From Litorivivens sp041625495 (GTDB taxonomy: Bacteria; Pseudomonadota; Gammaproteobacteria; Pseudomonadales; Spongiibacteraceae): a stretch of 11,201 bases of DNA. The notes under the pieces are model-generated. The model was not told the DNA's origin and ran no database searches. It saw only the letters and a program-made list of their open reading frames with translations. The translations under genes were made by a program, and so were the position numbers. The stretch lies in NCBI RefSeq assembly GCF_041625495.1, contig NZ_JBFJTH010000128.1, positions 1 through 11,201 of the forward strand, given 5' to 3'. Shown piece after piece: positions 1 through 5,819 of the stretch. Positions within the stretch are counted from its first letter, which is position 1. Each line of letters begins with the position of its first letter.

Positions 1-841
1 GCCCCAGATGATAAAGCAGATGGCTCAGTGCGGAGGTTGTGGTGTCATGGGCGGCAAACAGCAGGAAGCTCATATGAGCAACAATGTCCTGGTCGCTGAA
101 GTACTCACCGTCTTCGTTTTTCTCTTTCGCGAAGTAGCTGAACGTATCAATACCATCGTTTTTACGGCGCTCGTCGATCAGGGCACCAAAAAACTCATGA
201 AGATAACGCTCACCTTTCTTGCCCTTGGCATAGGCCGTACCCGGAATCTCCTTGGTGATCAGACCCATGAGGCCGTTGGCCACATCGGTGAAAGCCGTGT
301 TGAGCTTATCGGCGCGCTCATCGTCCTTGCCCAACCCGACAAAGATGGTAGCAGCAACATCCAACAACGCCTGTTTGATGGCAGGGAAAAAGTGGAAGTC
401 TTTCTGTCCGTCCCAGCTTTCCACGGCCTCATTCAACATCGGGCCCATGGTGTCGATGTAACCCTTCATGGCATCGTTCTTGAAGGCTGTCTGCATCATA
501 CGGCGCTGAAAACGGTGCTCTTCGTGGTCGCGCAGCAACAGCGCGCCTTTGTAAAAGCGACCCAGCGAACCCATGTAACCCATCTCGGCCGAGAAGTTCT
601 TCTCTTTATCGAGATAGATCTGCTGATACAGGTCGGGCCCACACAGCAGCACACCTTTAAACCCCGCCAGACCAAATTTGGAAACCGGGCCAAATTCCTT
701 GTACTGCTTGTCTACAGTGCCGTACAGATCTTTTACCAGCGAGATCGTGTGGCCGATGACTGGCCAGCCAAATGAGCCCGGTATGTGCGAAAGCTGGTGG
801 TTGTCTTTGGCCAGCTTGTAGTTAGCGACTGCTTCAGTCAT
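1..841 (-). CDS. Cytochrome P450, N-terminal part (truncated by window edge)
   Basis: This is a haem-thiolate monooxygenase that would use O2 and electrons from a ferredoxin or reductase to hydroxylate a hydrophobic substrate. The first 280 residues are visible. They show the proline-rich entry motif IPGSFGWPVIGH (residues 20-31), a C-helix region HEEHRFQRRMM (106-116) and the I-helix oxygen-activation motif LLFAAHDTTTS (260-270), where the usual second Gly is Ala. The stretch FFPAIKQALLDVAATIFVG (151-169) recalls CYP120/CYP26-type P450s, known for retinoid or terpenoid-like substrates. The ExxR and Cys-ligand motifs should lie beyond the left edge. No N-terminal membrane anchor is seen, so the enzyme is likely soluble. 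The start is supported by GGAGGAAGG just upstream on the minus strand. It is divergent from a TetR gene that probably controls it. The P450 family is near certain; the subfamily and substrate are inferred. Confidence 0.93.
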   Translation of the reverse strand, partial: MTEAVANYKLAKDNHQLSHIPGSFGWPVIGHTISLVKDLYGTVDKQYKEFGPVSKFGLAGFKGVLLCGPDLYQQIYLDKEKNFSAEMGYMGSLGRFYKGALLLRDHEEHRFQRRMMQTAFKNDAMKGYIDTMGPMLNEAVESWDGQKDFHFFPAIKQALLDVAATIFVGLGKDDERADKLNTAFTDVANGLMGLITKEIPGTAYAKGKKGERYLHEFFGALIDERRKNDGIDTFSYFAKEKNEDGEYFSDQDIVAHMSFLLFAAHDTTTSALSHLLYHLG

Positions 842-887
842 TGGTTCCCTTCCTCCTGCGGTCGTTGCCGAGGTTAATCGGTTTATT

Positions 888-916
888 TTGAACAGATGAT
901 ATGTAATGACTCTAAA
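888..916 (+). promoter_or_regulatory. Possible promoter of the first TetR gene
   Basis: TTGAAC (888-893) and TCTAAA (911-916) are separated by 17 bases on the plus strand, each matching the sigma-70 consensus at 4 of 6 positions. Transcription would begin near 923, consistent with translation from the GTG at 999 and not from the ATG at 906. It overlaps the inverted repeat, so the regulator could control itself. This is weaker than the opposing P450 promoter. Confidence 0.3.
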
Positions 917-924
917 CATATCAA
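896..924 (-). promoter_or_regulatory. Sigma-70-type promoter of the P450 gene
   Basis: On the minus strand, TTGATA (plus positions 919-924) and TATCAT (896-901) are separated by exactly 17 bases. Each box matches the sigma-70 consensus at 5 of 6 positions. Transcription would start near 889, giving a leader of about 50 bases before the P450 ATG at 841. The boxes lie inside the inverted repeat described separately, so a bound repressor would block polymerase. The prediction comes from sequence only. Confidence 0.6.
897..923. promoter_or_regulatory. Inverted repeat, candidate TetR operator
   Basis: TGATATGT (897-904) and ACATATCA (916-923) form a perfect 8-bp inverted repeat with an 11-base spacer. 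It sits in the divergent gap between the P450 and TetR genes and covers the -35 and -10 boxes of the P450 promoter. Local autoregulated TetR proteins typically bind palindromes in such gaps. The half-site spacing of about 19 bases, centre to centre, would put both arms on nearly the same face of the helix. The identity of the binding protein is inferred from proximity. Confidence 0.55.
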
Positions 925-998
925 GCGTTCGATATAAAAAAACATCAAATCCGGGTATACTGTCACAATTGCTCAAAAAACAATCGGGGGTGTGGGGA

Positions 999-1625
999 GT
1001 GCGAAAAGTAGATCATGACAGTCGCCGAGAGGAAGTAGCCTCTGTTGCGTCGCGGTTGATTGCCGATCGAGGTTTGGAAGCACTTACTACCAGGGCGCTA
1101 GCCAAAGAGCTGGGCTGCTCCATTGGTGTACTGTCACACTACTTCAACAGCAAAGAAGAGATCGTTATGGCGGCCTTCCAATGGGCAGACCAGCGCATTG
1201 ACCAACGCATGCAAGACGCGATTGCCGAGCTGGAAGAAATATCCCTCGATTACTTTATTCCAATGATCACCTCCGGCCTGCCGCTCGACGAAGAGTCTGA
1301 CCGGGAGTGGCGGGTTCGCTTTAACCTGTACCACTATTGCCTGACGCGCGGTGGCGAAGGCCTGAAAACCCAGATCGAAAAGATCAGTCAGTTTCGGGTA
1401 CTGATGGATGAATTTATCCGCACACTGCAAAAGAAAGGCGAGGTGCGCCGCGACATTGCCCCGGATCTGATCACCAAGATGGCGTTTGATATGGTTATGG
1501 GAGCCGCCCAAAACCTGCTGATGGTTCCGATGGCGAAACGACGAGAGCACGCCGCTTACCTGTTCGATATTGTCGAGAAATTACGTCCGGTAAAGGCGCC
1601 CGTTGCTTCACTTGTCAGCGCCTGA
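999..1625 (+). CDS. TetR/AcrR-family transcriptional regulator, P450-linked
   Basis: This is a DNA-binding, ligand-responsive regulator of about 208 residues. The N-terminal helix-turn-helix lies at about residues 29-52, in the stretch LTTRALAKELGCSIGVLSHY followed by FNSKEEIVMAAF, the classic TetR pattern. The C-terminal half is helical and of BetI-like aspect, with no recognisable ligand signature. I chose the GTG at 999 because it gives the usual short TetR lead-in (VRKVDHDSRR), has G-rich sequence before it and lies downstream of the predicted transcription start. An ATG at 906 and a GTG at 990 are in the same frame, but 906 lacks a Shine-Dalgarno site and lies inside the operator. The gene is divergent from the P450 gene, so control of that gene and of itself is likely. 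It ends 6 bases before the stop of the convergent esterase gene. Confidence 0.85.
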   Translation: MRKVDHDSRREEVASVASRLIADRGLEALTTRALAKELGCSIGVLSHYFNSKEEIVMAAFQWADQRIDQRMQDAIAELEEISLDYFIPMITSGLPLDEESDREWRVRFNLYHYCLTRGGEGLKTQIEKISQFRVLMDEFIRTLQKKGEVRRDIAPDLITKMAFDMVMGAAQNLLMVPMAKRREHAAYLFDIVEKLRPVKAPVASLVSA

Positions 1626-1658
1626 CACACATTAGGGCAACCCCGCCGCCTGTGTGTC
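1624..1658. terminator. Stem-loop at convergent gene ends, weak terminator candidate
   Basis: GACACACA (1624-1631) pairs with TGTGTGTC (1651-1658) across a 19-base loop. The stem overlaps the stop codon of the TetR gene and the 3' end of the opposing esterase gene. It could form in transcripts from both directions and end or stabilise both mRNAs. There is no T-tract after either arm, so an intrinsic terminator is doubtful. Confidence 0.25.
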
Positions 1659-2612
1659 TGCGGTCAGGAATGTCCAGATAAGATCGGCCGCGTCCACATC
1701 GCGAATATCACCGCCAAGCACACCAAAGCTAGTGTTGACGCTCGGCAGCACATGGCCGCCACCCTGCATAGTGAACAAGCCCACGCGATGCGTCCTGCCA
1801 TACCATAGCTGAGCGCTGATATAGCCGTCGTCTGCGGGCTCGGTATCAGCCAGATCGAAGGGCTCAGGACCCTTGGTATAGCCGGCCAGATCCGCGAAAT
1901 ACTGGGCCGTTTGCGCCGCAGAAAGCACCTCTCCCCGGCTGTCGTCCCACAGCAATTTGACCACGCCGCCGTCGTAGGGATTCACGGGGTCGTCAGTACC
2001 TTCGATCAGGGCGATATTGACTGGCTGCCCCTGCTTGTCGCAATCCAGATTGTCGTCCACCGGCAAGTTGGCCACTATCGGCGCATAACCGGCCATCAGC
2101 GACGGCGCCTCCAAGGCCAGACGCAATACCATATGACCTCCGTTGGACAAGCCGGTGGCATAGACCCTGGCCGGATCTGCCCGGTGATCGCGCACCAGCT
2201 CCTCTATCATCTGCCGAACAAAGCCTACATCATCGATATTTCGCTGGTTGGCCGCATAACTTGCAGATGCCCTGCAGTCGTTCCAATGGCGCTCTATGCC
2301 ATCCGGATAGACCACTATAAGCCCTCGCTGGTCGGCCATGCGATCAAATTGCCGCGCACCCATCTCACGCATAACCTCACCAGTTGACAGCGATCCATGA
2401 AAAACAAAAAGCAACGGTGCTTGGGGCTGGAGGGTCGCGGGCACATAAACGCGGTAATGGCGCGTCAAACCGTCGTGACTGGTTTCTACCGCATGCAGCT
2501 CACCGTTGAGCTCAGGCAGTTCAAGCGTACGGGGGACGAAAAAGGAACGGGCCGCCAACAACGCGACGACCCCGACAATAATAATTACACCAAACCAGTA
2601 AAGCTTTTTCAT
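1632..2612 (-). CDS. PHB depolymerase/feruloyl esterase-type alpha/beta hydrolase, membrane-anchored or exported
   Basis: This is a serine hydrolase of the LpqC/PHB-depolymerase-like esterase group (COG3509 type), likely acting on ester bonds outside the cytoplasm. The 326-residue protein starts with MKKLYW and a hydrophobic segment (about residues 6-20), a membrane anchor or uncleaved signal; no lipobox Cys is seen. The core shows LLFVFHGS (67-74, oxyanion region), VVYPDGIERHWNDCR (100-114, typical of this family), the nucleophile elbow GLSNGG (Ser156), an acid candidate in EGTDDPVNPY (Asp207 or Asp208) and His287 in GGGHVLP. A full catalytic triad is therefore present. It lies 43 bases downstream of the luciferase-like oxidoreductase on the same strand, probably in one operon. 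A GC-rich hairpin covers its ribosome-binding region. The natural substrate cannot be told from the sequence. Confidence 0.88.
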   Translation of the reverse strand: MKKLYWFGVIIIVGVVALLAARSFFVPRTLELPELNGELHAVETSHDGLTRHYRVYVPATLQPQAPLLFVFHGSLSTGEVMREMGARQFDRMADQRGLIVVYPDGIERHWNDCRASASYAANQRNIDDVGFVRQMIEELVRDHRADPARVYATGLSNGGHMVLRLALEAPSLMAGYAPIVANLPVDDNLDCDKQGQPVNIALIEGTDDPVNPYDGGVVKLLWDDSRGEVLSAAQTAQYFADLAGYTKGPEPFDLADTEPADDGYISAQLWYGRTHRVGLFTMQGGGHVLPSVNTSFGVLGGDIRDVDAADLIWTFLTADTQAAGLP

Positions 2613-2645
2613 TGCCCCCGCCTGTTTTTATTGCATGCGGGGGCA
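2613..2645 (-). promoter_or_regulatory. GC-rich hairpin abutting the esterase start codon
   Basis: On the minus strand, TGCCCCCGC (2645-2637) pairs perfectly with GCGGGGGCA (2621-2613) across a 15-base A-rich loop. The second arm ends directly before the ATG at 2612, and two more pairs beyond a mismatch would include the T and G of the start codon. The only G-rich ribosome-binding candidate is inside this arm, so folding should reduce esterase translation relative to the upstream oxidoreductase gene. No T-tract follows, so it is not an ordinary intrinsic terminator. Confidence 0.5.
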
Positions 2646-2655
2646 TTGTAGCGTG

Positions 2656-3534
2656 CTAGCCACGCGACTTGGCAATCACCTCGTCGGCGAACCAGCGCAT
2701 CATGCCGATTTTTTCTTCCACTGTTTTATCGTCGGCTTCGGCCTCATAAACGTTGCGGAAAGCCACCAGCACCTCATCGATACCAATATCTTCCAAACGC
2801 TTAATGCCGTCAGGGCTGTAGGCATCTTGCGTCATGGCCTGAAACTCAAAAGGCAGGTGATCACGGCCATACTCTTTGCGGAACTCGTTGATCTGGTCAA
2901 CCATCACTTTAATGGATTCAGCATCACCACCGGCGGCAATCCAACCATCGCCCAGCCGCGCCGCCCGGCGCAGCGCGGGCTTCGAGTGACCGCCTACAAG
3001 AATGCGCGGTCGCACGGTGGGCACCGGGCACAGCTTGATGGCCGGCATCTGGAAGATCTCGCCGTCATATCCGAAATACTCGCCACTCATCAGGCCGTTG
3101 ACGATTTCAATGATCTCATCCAGACGCTTACCGCGCTTTTCCCACGGGGTATTGGTCACGTCAAAATCTTCCCCCCAAGGGCTGATACCCGCGCCGTAGT
3201 CAAAGCGGTTGCCGCTGAGCACTGCAAGACTGGACATCATTTTGGCCAGCAGGGCGGGCTCATGCACTGCCGTTTTATGCACCGAGGTGGAAAACCGGAT
3301 TTTCTCGGTAACCGCCGCCAGATGCGACATCAGCAGAAATGGCTCGATAAAGGGCACGCCGTCGAGAAACTCGCGGCTGCCATCGGCGTTGTAGGGGTAT
3401 TTGGAGCTCGCTTCCTTGGGGTAGCAGATACTGTCCGGGAAGGTTACGGTATCAAAACCGATCTCTTCCGCCGCTTTAGTCAATGGCACGTATTGTTCGG
3501 GTGGACACATACTGTGGTGGTAGGCAAATTTCAT
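2656..3534 (-). CDS. Luciferase-like (LLM class) F420-type oxidoreductase
   Basis: This is a TIM-barrel flavin- or F420-dependent oxidoreductase or monooxygenase of the bacterial luciferase superfamily (TIGR03619-like). The 292-residue protein runs from MKFAYHHSMCPPEQYVPLTK. It has the family segments AAEEIGFDTVTFPDS (about 20-34), EKIRFSTSVHKTAVHEPALLAK, the cofactor-loop-like stretch NRFDYGAGISPWGEDF and the late PRILVGGHSKPALRRAARLGDGW. Start: the ATG at 3534 has GGAAGGAG six bases upstream; an in-frame ATG at 3582 would add 16 residues lacking family character. It is the first gene of a leftward pair with the esterase and diverges from a TetR gene that may control it. Whether it uses F420 or FMN cannot be settled here, because no F420-biosynthesis genes lie in the window. 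Substrate unknown. Confidence 0.88.
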   Translation of the reverse strand: MKFAYHHSMCPPEQYVPLTKAAEEIGFDTVTFPDSICYPKEASSKYPYNADGSREFLDGVPFIEPFLLMSHLAAVTEKIRFSTSVHKTAVHEPALLAKMMSSLAVLSGNRFDYGAGISPWGEDFDVTNTPWEKRGKRLDEIIEIVNGLMSGEYFGYDGEIFQMPAIKLCPVPTVRPRILVGGHSKPALRRAARLGDGWIAAGGDAESIKVMVDQINEFRKEYGRDHLPFEFQAMTQDAYSPDGIKRLEDIGIDEVLVAFRNVYEAEADDKTVEEKIGMMRWFADEVIAKSRG

Positions 3535-3763
3535 GGATTGCTCCTTCCTGTCAATCTGTCGGTATCGGGCGCGCAGGGCCACACTGGCATCCTGCTACGG
3601 TAATCCAGCCAAAACGGATACCCGAAGGCGCCGCTTCTTATTCTGAGTTCAGCAGATCATCCTAATTCGCCGAACCATAATATGGAATACGCTTTACGAC
3701 GCCTCACCCGTATGTAGGGGATCTGCGAGTGCTCGACGCACCCGCCGCTTTCACAGACAATTC

Positions 3764-3789
3764 GTCCTGCCAACGCAGGCCGACAGGAC
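3764..3789 (+). promoter_or_regulatory. Nested inverted repeats over the TetR ribosome-binding site
   Basis: GTCCTG (3764-3769) and CAGGAC (3784-3789) form a 6-bp inverted repeat with a 14-base spacer. A shorter alternative, CCTGC (3766-3770) with GCAGG (3775-3779), has a 4-base loop. The right outer arm contains AGGA, the probable Shine-Dalgarno of the gene starting at 3797. The two foldings exclude each other. This could be an operator for the adjacent TetR protein or an RNA structure; it may also be chance. No convincing promoter boxes were found in the 262-base gap. Confidence 0.3.
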
Positions 3790-3796
3790 ACCCACT

Positions 3797-4495
3797 TTGA
3801 GTAACGCACAAGCCAACGGCGATAATCGTAGTCAGCGCACCCGGCAGGCTATCGTTCGGGCCGCCGAAAACCTGTATGCAAAACATGGTGTTGAAGGGGT
3901 ATCACTGAACACCATTACTCGCGCAGCCCGCCAGAGCAACCGCAATGCGATCCAGTACCACTTTGGCGGAAAAAACGGCCTGCTGCAGGCGATATTCGAC
4001 AAGCACGCGCCCGGCGTAGCACAGCGTCGCGCAGCACTGATCGACGAGCTCGCCGCCGGCGATCACAGCACTGAAGCCATCATCGCCTCAGCCATGGTGC
4101 AACCACTGATTGAGAAGCTAGAGGATGCAGACGGTGGCGAGGCCTATATTCACATCAGCGCCGAATTGATTACCACCAATACATTGGGCTACCAGGCACC
4201 AGAGAAACATCCTCTGCAATTGGCCAGAGAGAGCAAAATCGCCGCGTTTACCGCACGCCACCTGAGCGCGCTGCCTCCTGCCATTGTTGAGCAACGTATT
4301 GTGCACATGAACATTCTGGCCTACCACGGCGTATCTGAGCACGCCCGGCTTCGCGCCAGTACGCAATATGCCTCTTTTTCTGCCGACACAAAGTTCATGG
4401 CAAGCAATCTGATCGACAGCATTATGGCCGTTTTGTCCGCCACCCCATCGAGCCACACGCTGACACTGCACCGGCAAAAGCACGGCGATACCTGA
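3797..4495 (+). CDS. TetR/AcrR-family transcriptional regulator, TTG start
   Basis: This 232-residue regulator has an N-terminal helix-turn-helix at about residues 36-58 (VSLNTITRAARQSNRNAIQY then HFGGKNGLLQAIF). The C-terminal domain is divergent and includes a His-rich interior (EAYIHISAELITTN; VHMNILAYHGVSEH), which may line the ligand pocket. The start is TTG at 3797, with AGGA at 3785-3788. Upstream in the same frame I found no ATG or GTG before the Shine-Dalgarno, so TTG is the best choice. It diverges from the luciferase-like oxidoreductase gene 262 bases away and is the natural candidate to control that gene and the esterase. rnz follows after 26 bases but seems to have its own promoter. 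The ligand is unknown. Confidence 0.82.
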   Translation: MSNAQANGDNRSQRTRQAIVRAAENLYAKHGVEGVSLNTITRAARQSNRNAIQYHFGGKNGLLQAIFDKHAPGVAQRRAALIDELAAGDHSTEAIIASAMVQPLIEKLEDADGGEAYIHISAELITTNTLGYQAPEKHPLQLARESKIAAFTARHLSALPPAIVEQRIVHMNILAYHGVSEHARLRASTQYASFSADTKFMASNLIDSIMAVLSATPSSHTLTLHRQKHGDT

Positions 4496-4509
4496 AGCCC
4501 ATACCACGC

Positions 4510-4515
4510 TATAAT
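4510..4515 (+). promoter_or_regulatory. Consensus -10 box directly before rnz
   Basis: A perfect TATAAT lies 6 bases before the ATG of rnz at 4522. By the usual spacing, transcription would start at or next to the A of the ATG. The best -35 candidate at 17-base spacing (4487-4492, GATACC) is poor, and there is no TGn extension. No Shine-Dalgarno precedes the ATG. Together these point to a leaderless transcript, although read-through from the TetR gene could also express rnz. Confidence 0.45.
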
Positions 4516-4521
4516 GCCCGC

Positions 4522-5511
4522 ATGAAGTTTACATTTCTCGGCACGAGCGCAGGTGTTCCCACGCGCAATCGCAATGTCAGCGGCTTCGCTCTGTCGCTGC
4601 GCGAAAATCGCAGTTGGTATCTGGTGGATTGCGGCGAAGGCACGCAACATCAGCTATTACGCTGCCATTACAGCCTCGCAAAGCTGCAGGCAATTTTCAT
4701 CACCCATGTTCACGGTGACCACTGCTACGGATTGCCAGGCCTTCTGGCCAGTGCCAATATGAGCGGCCGCAAGGAGCCCCTGACAATCTGTGCCCCCGAC
4801 GGGATAGAGCAGTTCGTTTCCGCTGCTCTCAAGTACACCGACGTGAGCACCCTGCGCTACCCACTACATTTTGTTCGCTCAGACAATTGCGCCGCGCAAT
4901 CGATGAAAGTGTTCAGTGACCACCGACTGAAAGTCACTGCCCACACACTATCTCATCGTGTGCCAAGCTTTGCCTATCGATTCGAAGAAATCCCTCCCAA
5001 CGCACTCAATCAAAGCGCACTGCGCGCGAAAGGGGTGCCGCGTGGTCCACTCTGGGGCGAATTGCAACACGGCAACTCAGTAAGGCTGGACAATGGCAAG
5101 GTGGTCAACCCGGAAGATGTATGTGAAGCCTCATGGAAACCGCGCGCAATCATGGTGGGTGGCGACAATGACAAACCGGAGTTGCTTGTAAGTGCGCTGA
5201 AAAACACCGACCTTCTGGTACATGAGTCTACCTTTACCGAAGACGTACTGGCACGGATTGGCACTCAGTACATGCACAGCACGGCCGCGCAGGTCGCCAA
5301 AGCCGCTGCACAGGCGCGAGTTCCCTTTCTGGCGCTGACCCACTTTAGCCAGCGCTATCGGGACAAATTGTCAGCCGATACTCGCCACATCGACGAGCTG
5401 CGCCAGGAAGCGGCCTGTTACTACTCAGGAGAAATACTGATGGCGCGTGATTGCGATCAGTACACACTGACAAAAGATCGAAAGTTAGCAAAGCTGCCGT
5501 CTGAGTGCTAA
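4522..5511 (+). CDS. rnz: Ribonuclease Z (tRNA 3'-end endonuclease)
   Basis: RNase Z is a cytoplasmic zinc endonuclease of the metallo-beta-lactamase fold that trims 3' extensions from tRNA precursors. The 329-residue protein opens with the hallmark MKFTFLGTSAGVPTRNRN. The metal site is visible: HVHGDH (residues 62-67), His145 in LSHR, Asp215 in GGDN, and His274 in LTHFSQRY. HEST (234-237) and MHST (His252) are also typical. The segment KGVPRGPLWGELQ (170-182) matches the flexible-arm exosite of short-form RNase Z. The length is normal to slightly long. The start is fixed by the conserved N-terminus, although no Shine-Dalgarno is present. It follows a TetR gene by 26 bases with an apparently private -10 box. 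Identification is secure; paralogues that do not process tRNA cannot be wholly excluded. Confidence 0.95.
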   Translation: MKFTFLGTSAGVPTRNRNVSGFALSLRENRSWYLVDCGEGTQHQLLRCHYSLAKLQAIFITHVHGDHCYGLPGLLASANMSGRKEPLTICAPDGIEQFVSAALKYTDVSTLRYPLHFVRSDNCAAQSMKVFSDHRLKVTAHTLSHRVPSFAYRFEEIPPNALNQSALRAKGVPRGPLWGELQHGNSVRLDNGKVVNPEDVCEASWKPRAIMVGGDNDKPELLVSALKNTDLLVHESTFTEDVLARIGTQYMHSTAAQVAKAAAQARVPFLALTHFSQRYRDKLSADTRHIDELRQEAACYYSGEILMARDCDQYTLTKDRKLAKLPSEC

Positions 5512-5591
5512 CTGGGGAAGGCGCTAAAACGCGAGGGAAAAACGAAAAAAATAAAACTGCACGTCATAAAAAAGTGATTATGTCGGTCTTT

Positions 5592-5627
5592 TTCCCCACT
5601 GGGAAGTGCTTTCCCCACAATTCCCCA
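5592..5627 (+). repeat. Three TTCCCCA direct repeats in helical phase
   Basis: TTCCCCA occurs at 5592-5598, 5611-5617 and 5621-5627, with start-to-start distances of 19 and 10 bases, close to two and one helical turns. The inverse TGGGGAA occurs at 5513-5519, just after the rnz stop, and TGGGAA at 5662-5667. The first copy also forms the inverted repeat TTCCC-CACT-GGGAA (5592-5605). The cluster lies just upstream of the possible prkA promoter, as an activator array would. The binding factor is unknown. Confidence 0.4.
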
Positions 5628-5645
5628 ATAAAACAAAAAAACGGA

Positions 5646-5673
5646 TTCTACCTATGCCACGTGGGAATAATAT
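5646..5673 (+). promoter_or_regulatory. Possible prkA promoter with a CCACGTGG palindrome in its spacer
   Basis: TTCTAC (5646-5651) and TAATAT (5668-5673) are separated by 16 bases and resemble weak sigma-70 boxes. The perfect palindrome CCACGTGG (5657-5664) lies in the spacer. A few bases further on, GCTAGAAC could be part of a stationary-phase (sigma-S) -10 element, which would suit the stress induction known for this operon in relatives. Either way the leader would be about 130-140 bases. Confidence 0.3.
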
Positions 5674-5809
5674 GTGCTAGAACAAAAGCTGACGAGGTGG
5701 AAAATCTGCGACGTTTTCTGAAACCTTGTGCAGTTGTTCCGCTCTAAGCCAATGGAGCAGGAACAGATAACGCCGCAACCCCGCTTCGCTTTTCGAATGG
5801 CGTTGGCAT

Positions 5810-5815
5810 GGAGGT
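5810..5815 (+). promoter_or_regulatory. Shine-Dalgarno that fixes the prkA start at 5820
   Basis: GGAGGT at 5810-5815 is a near-perfect Shine-Dalgarno 4 bases before the ATG at 5820. It overlaps another in-frame ATG at 5808, which has no such site of its own. The downstream ATG is therefore preferred. The sequence around the site is itself nearly palindromic (GAGG-T-CCTC). Confidence 0.7.
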
Positions 5816-5819
5816 CCTC

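Larger units (their letters stand above)
5512..5819 (+). other. Intergenic control region upstream of prkA
   Basis: These 308 bases lie between rnz and prkA, and no convincing gene was found. The first 70 bases are rich in A-tracts and may bend. Next come three TTCCCCA repeats and a nearby CCACGTGG palindrome, each described separately, and a possible promoter near 5646-5673. Downstream is a predicted leader of roughly 140 bases before prkA. No intrinsic terminator with a T-tract was seen for rnz. I looked for a sigma-54 site (TGGCAC-N5-TTGC) and found no good match. Confidence 0.6.

Noticed and set aside
8..775. Long open frame of 255 codons on the plus strand at the left edge
   Set aside because: It is antisense to a clear cytochrome P450 with I-helix and entry motifs; the plus-strand product resembles no family.
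906..998. Longer start for the first TetR gene at ATG 906
   Set aside because: The extra 31 residues lack TetR character, there is no Shine-Dalgarno, and the ATG lies inside the operator and promoter region.
3535..3582. Longer start for the luciferase-like gene at 3582
   Set aside because: GGAAGGAG stands before the ATG at 3534, where the conserved N-terminus begins.
2635..3603. 322-codon plus-strand frame opposite the luciferase-like gene
   Set aside because: It mirrors the real minus-strand gene; the His/Arg/Gly-rich product is typical of an antisense frame.
5505..5747. 80-codon open frame between rnz and prkA
   Set aside because: It overlaps the rnz end, has no ribosome-binding site and gives a low-complexity Lys-rich product.
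5801..5819. Possible sigma-54 promoter (TGGCAT...) just before prkA
   Set aside because: The -12 half is missing and the element overlaps the ribosome-binding site.
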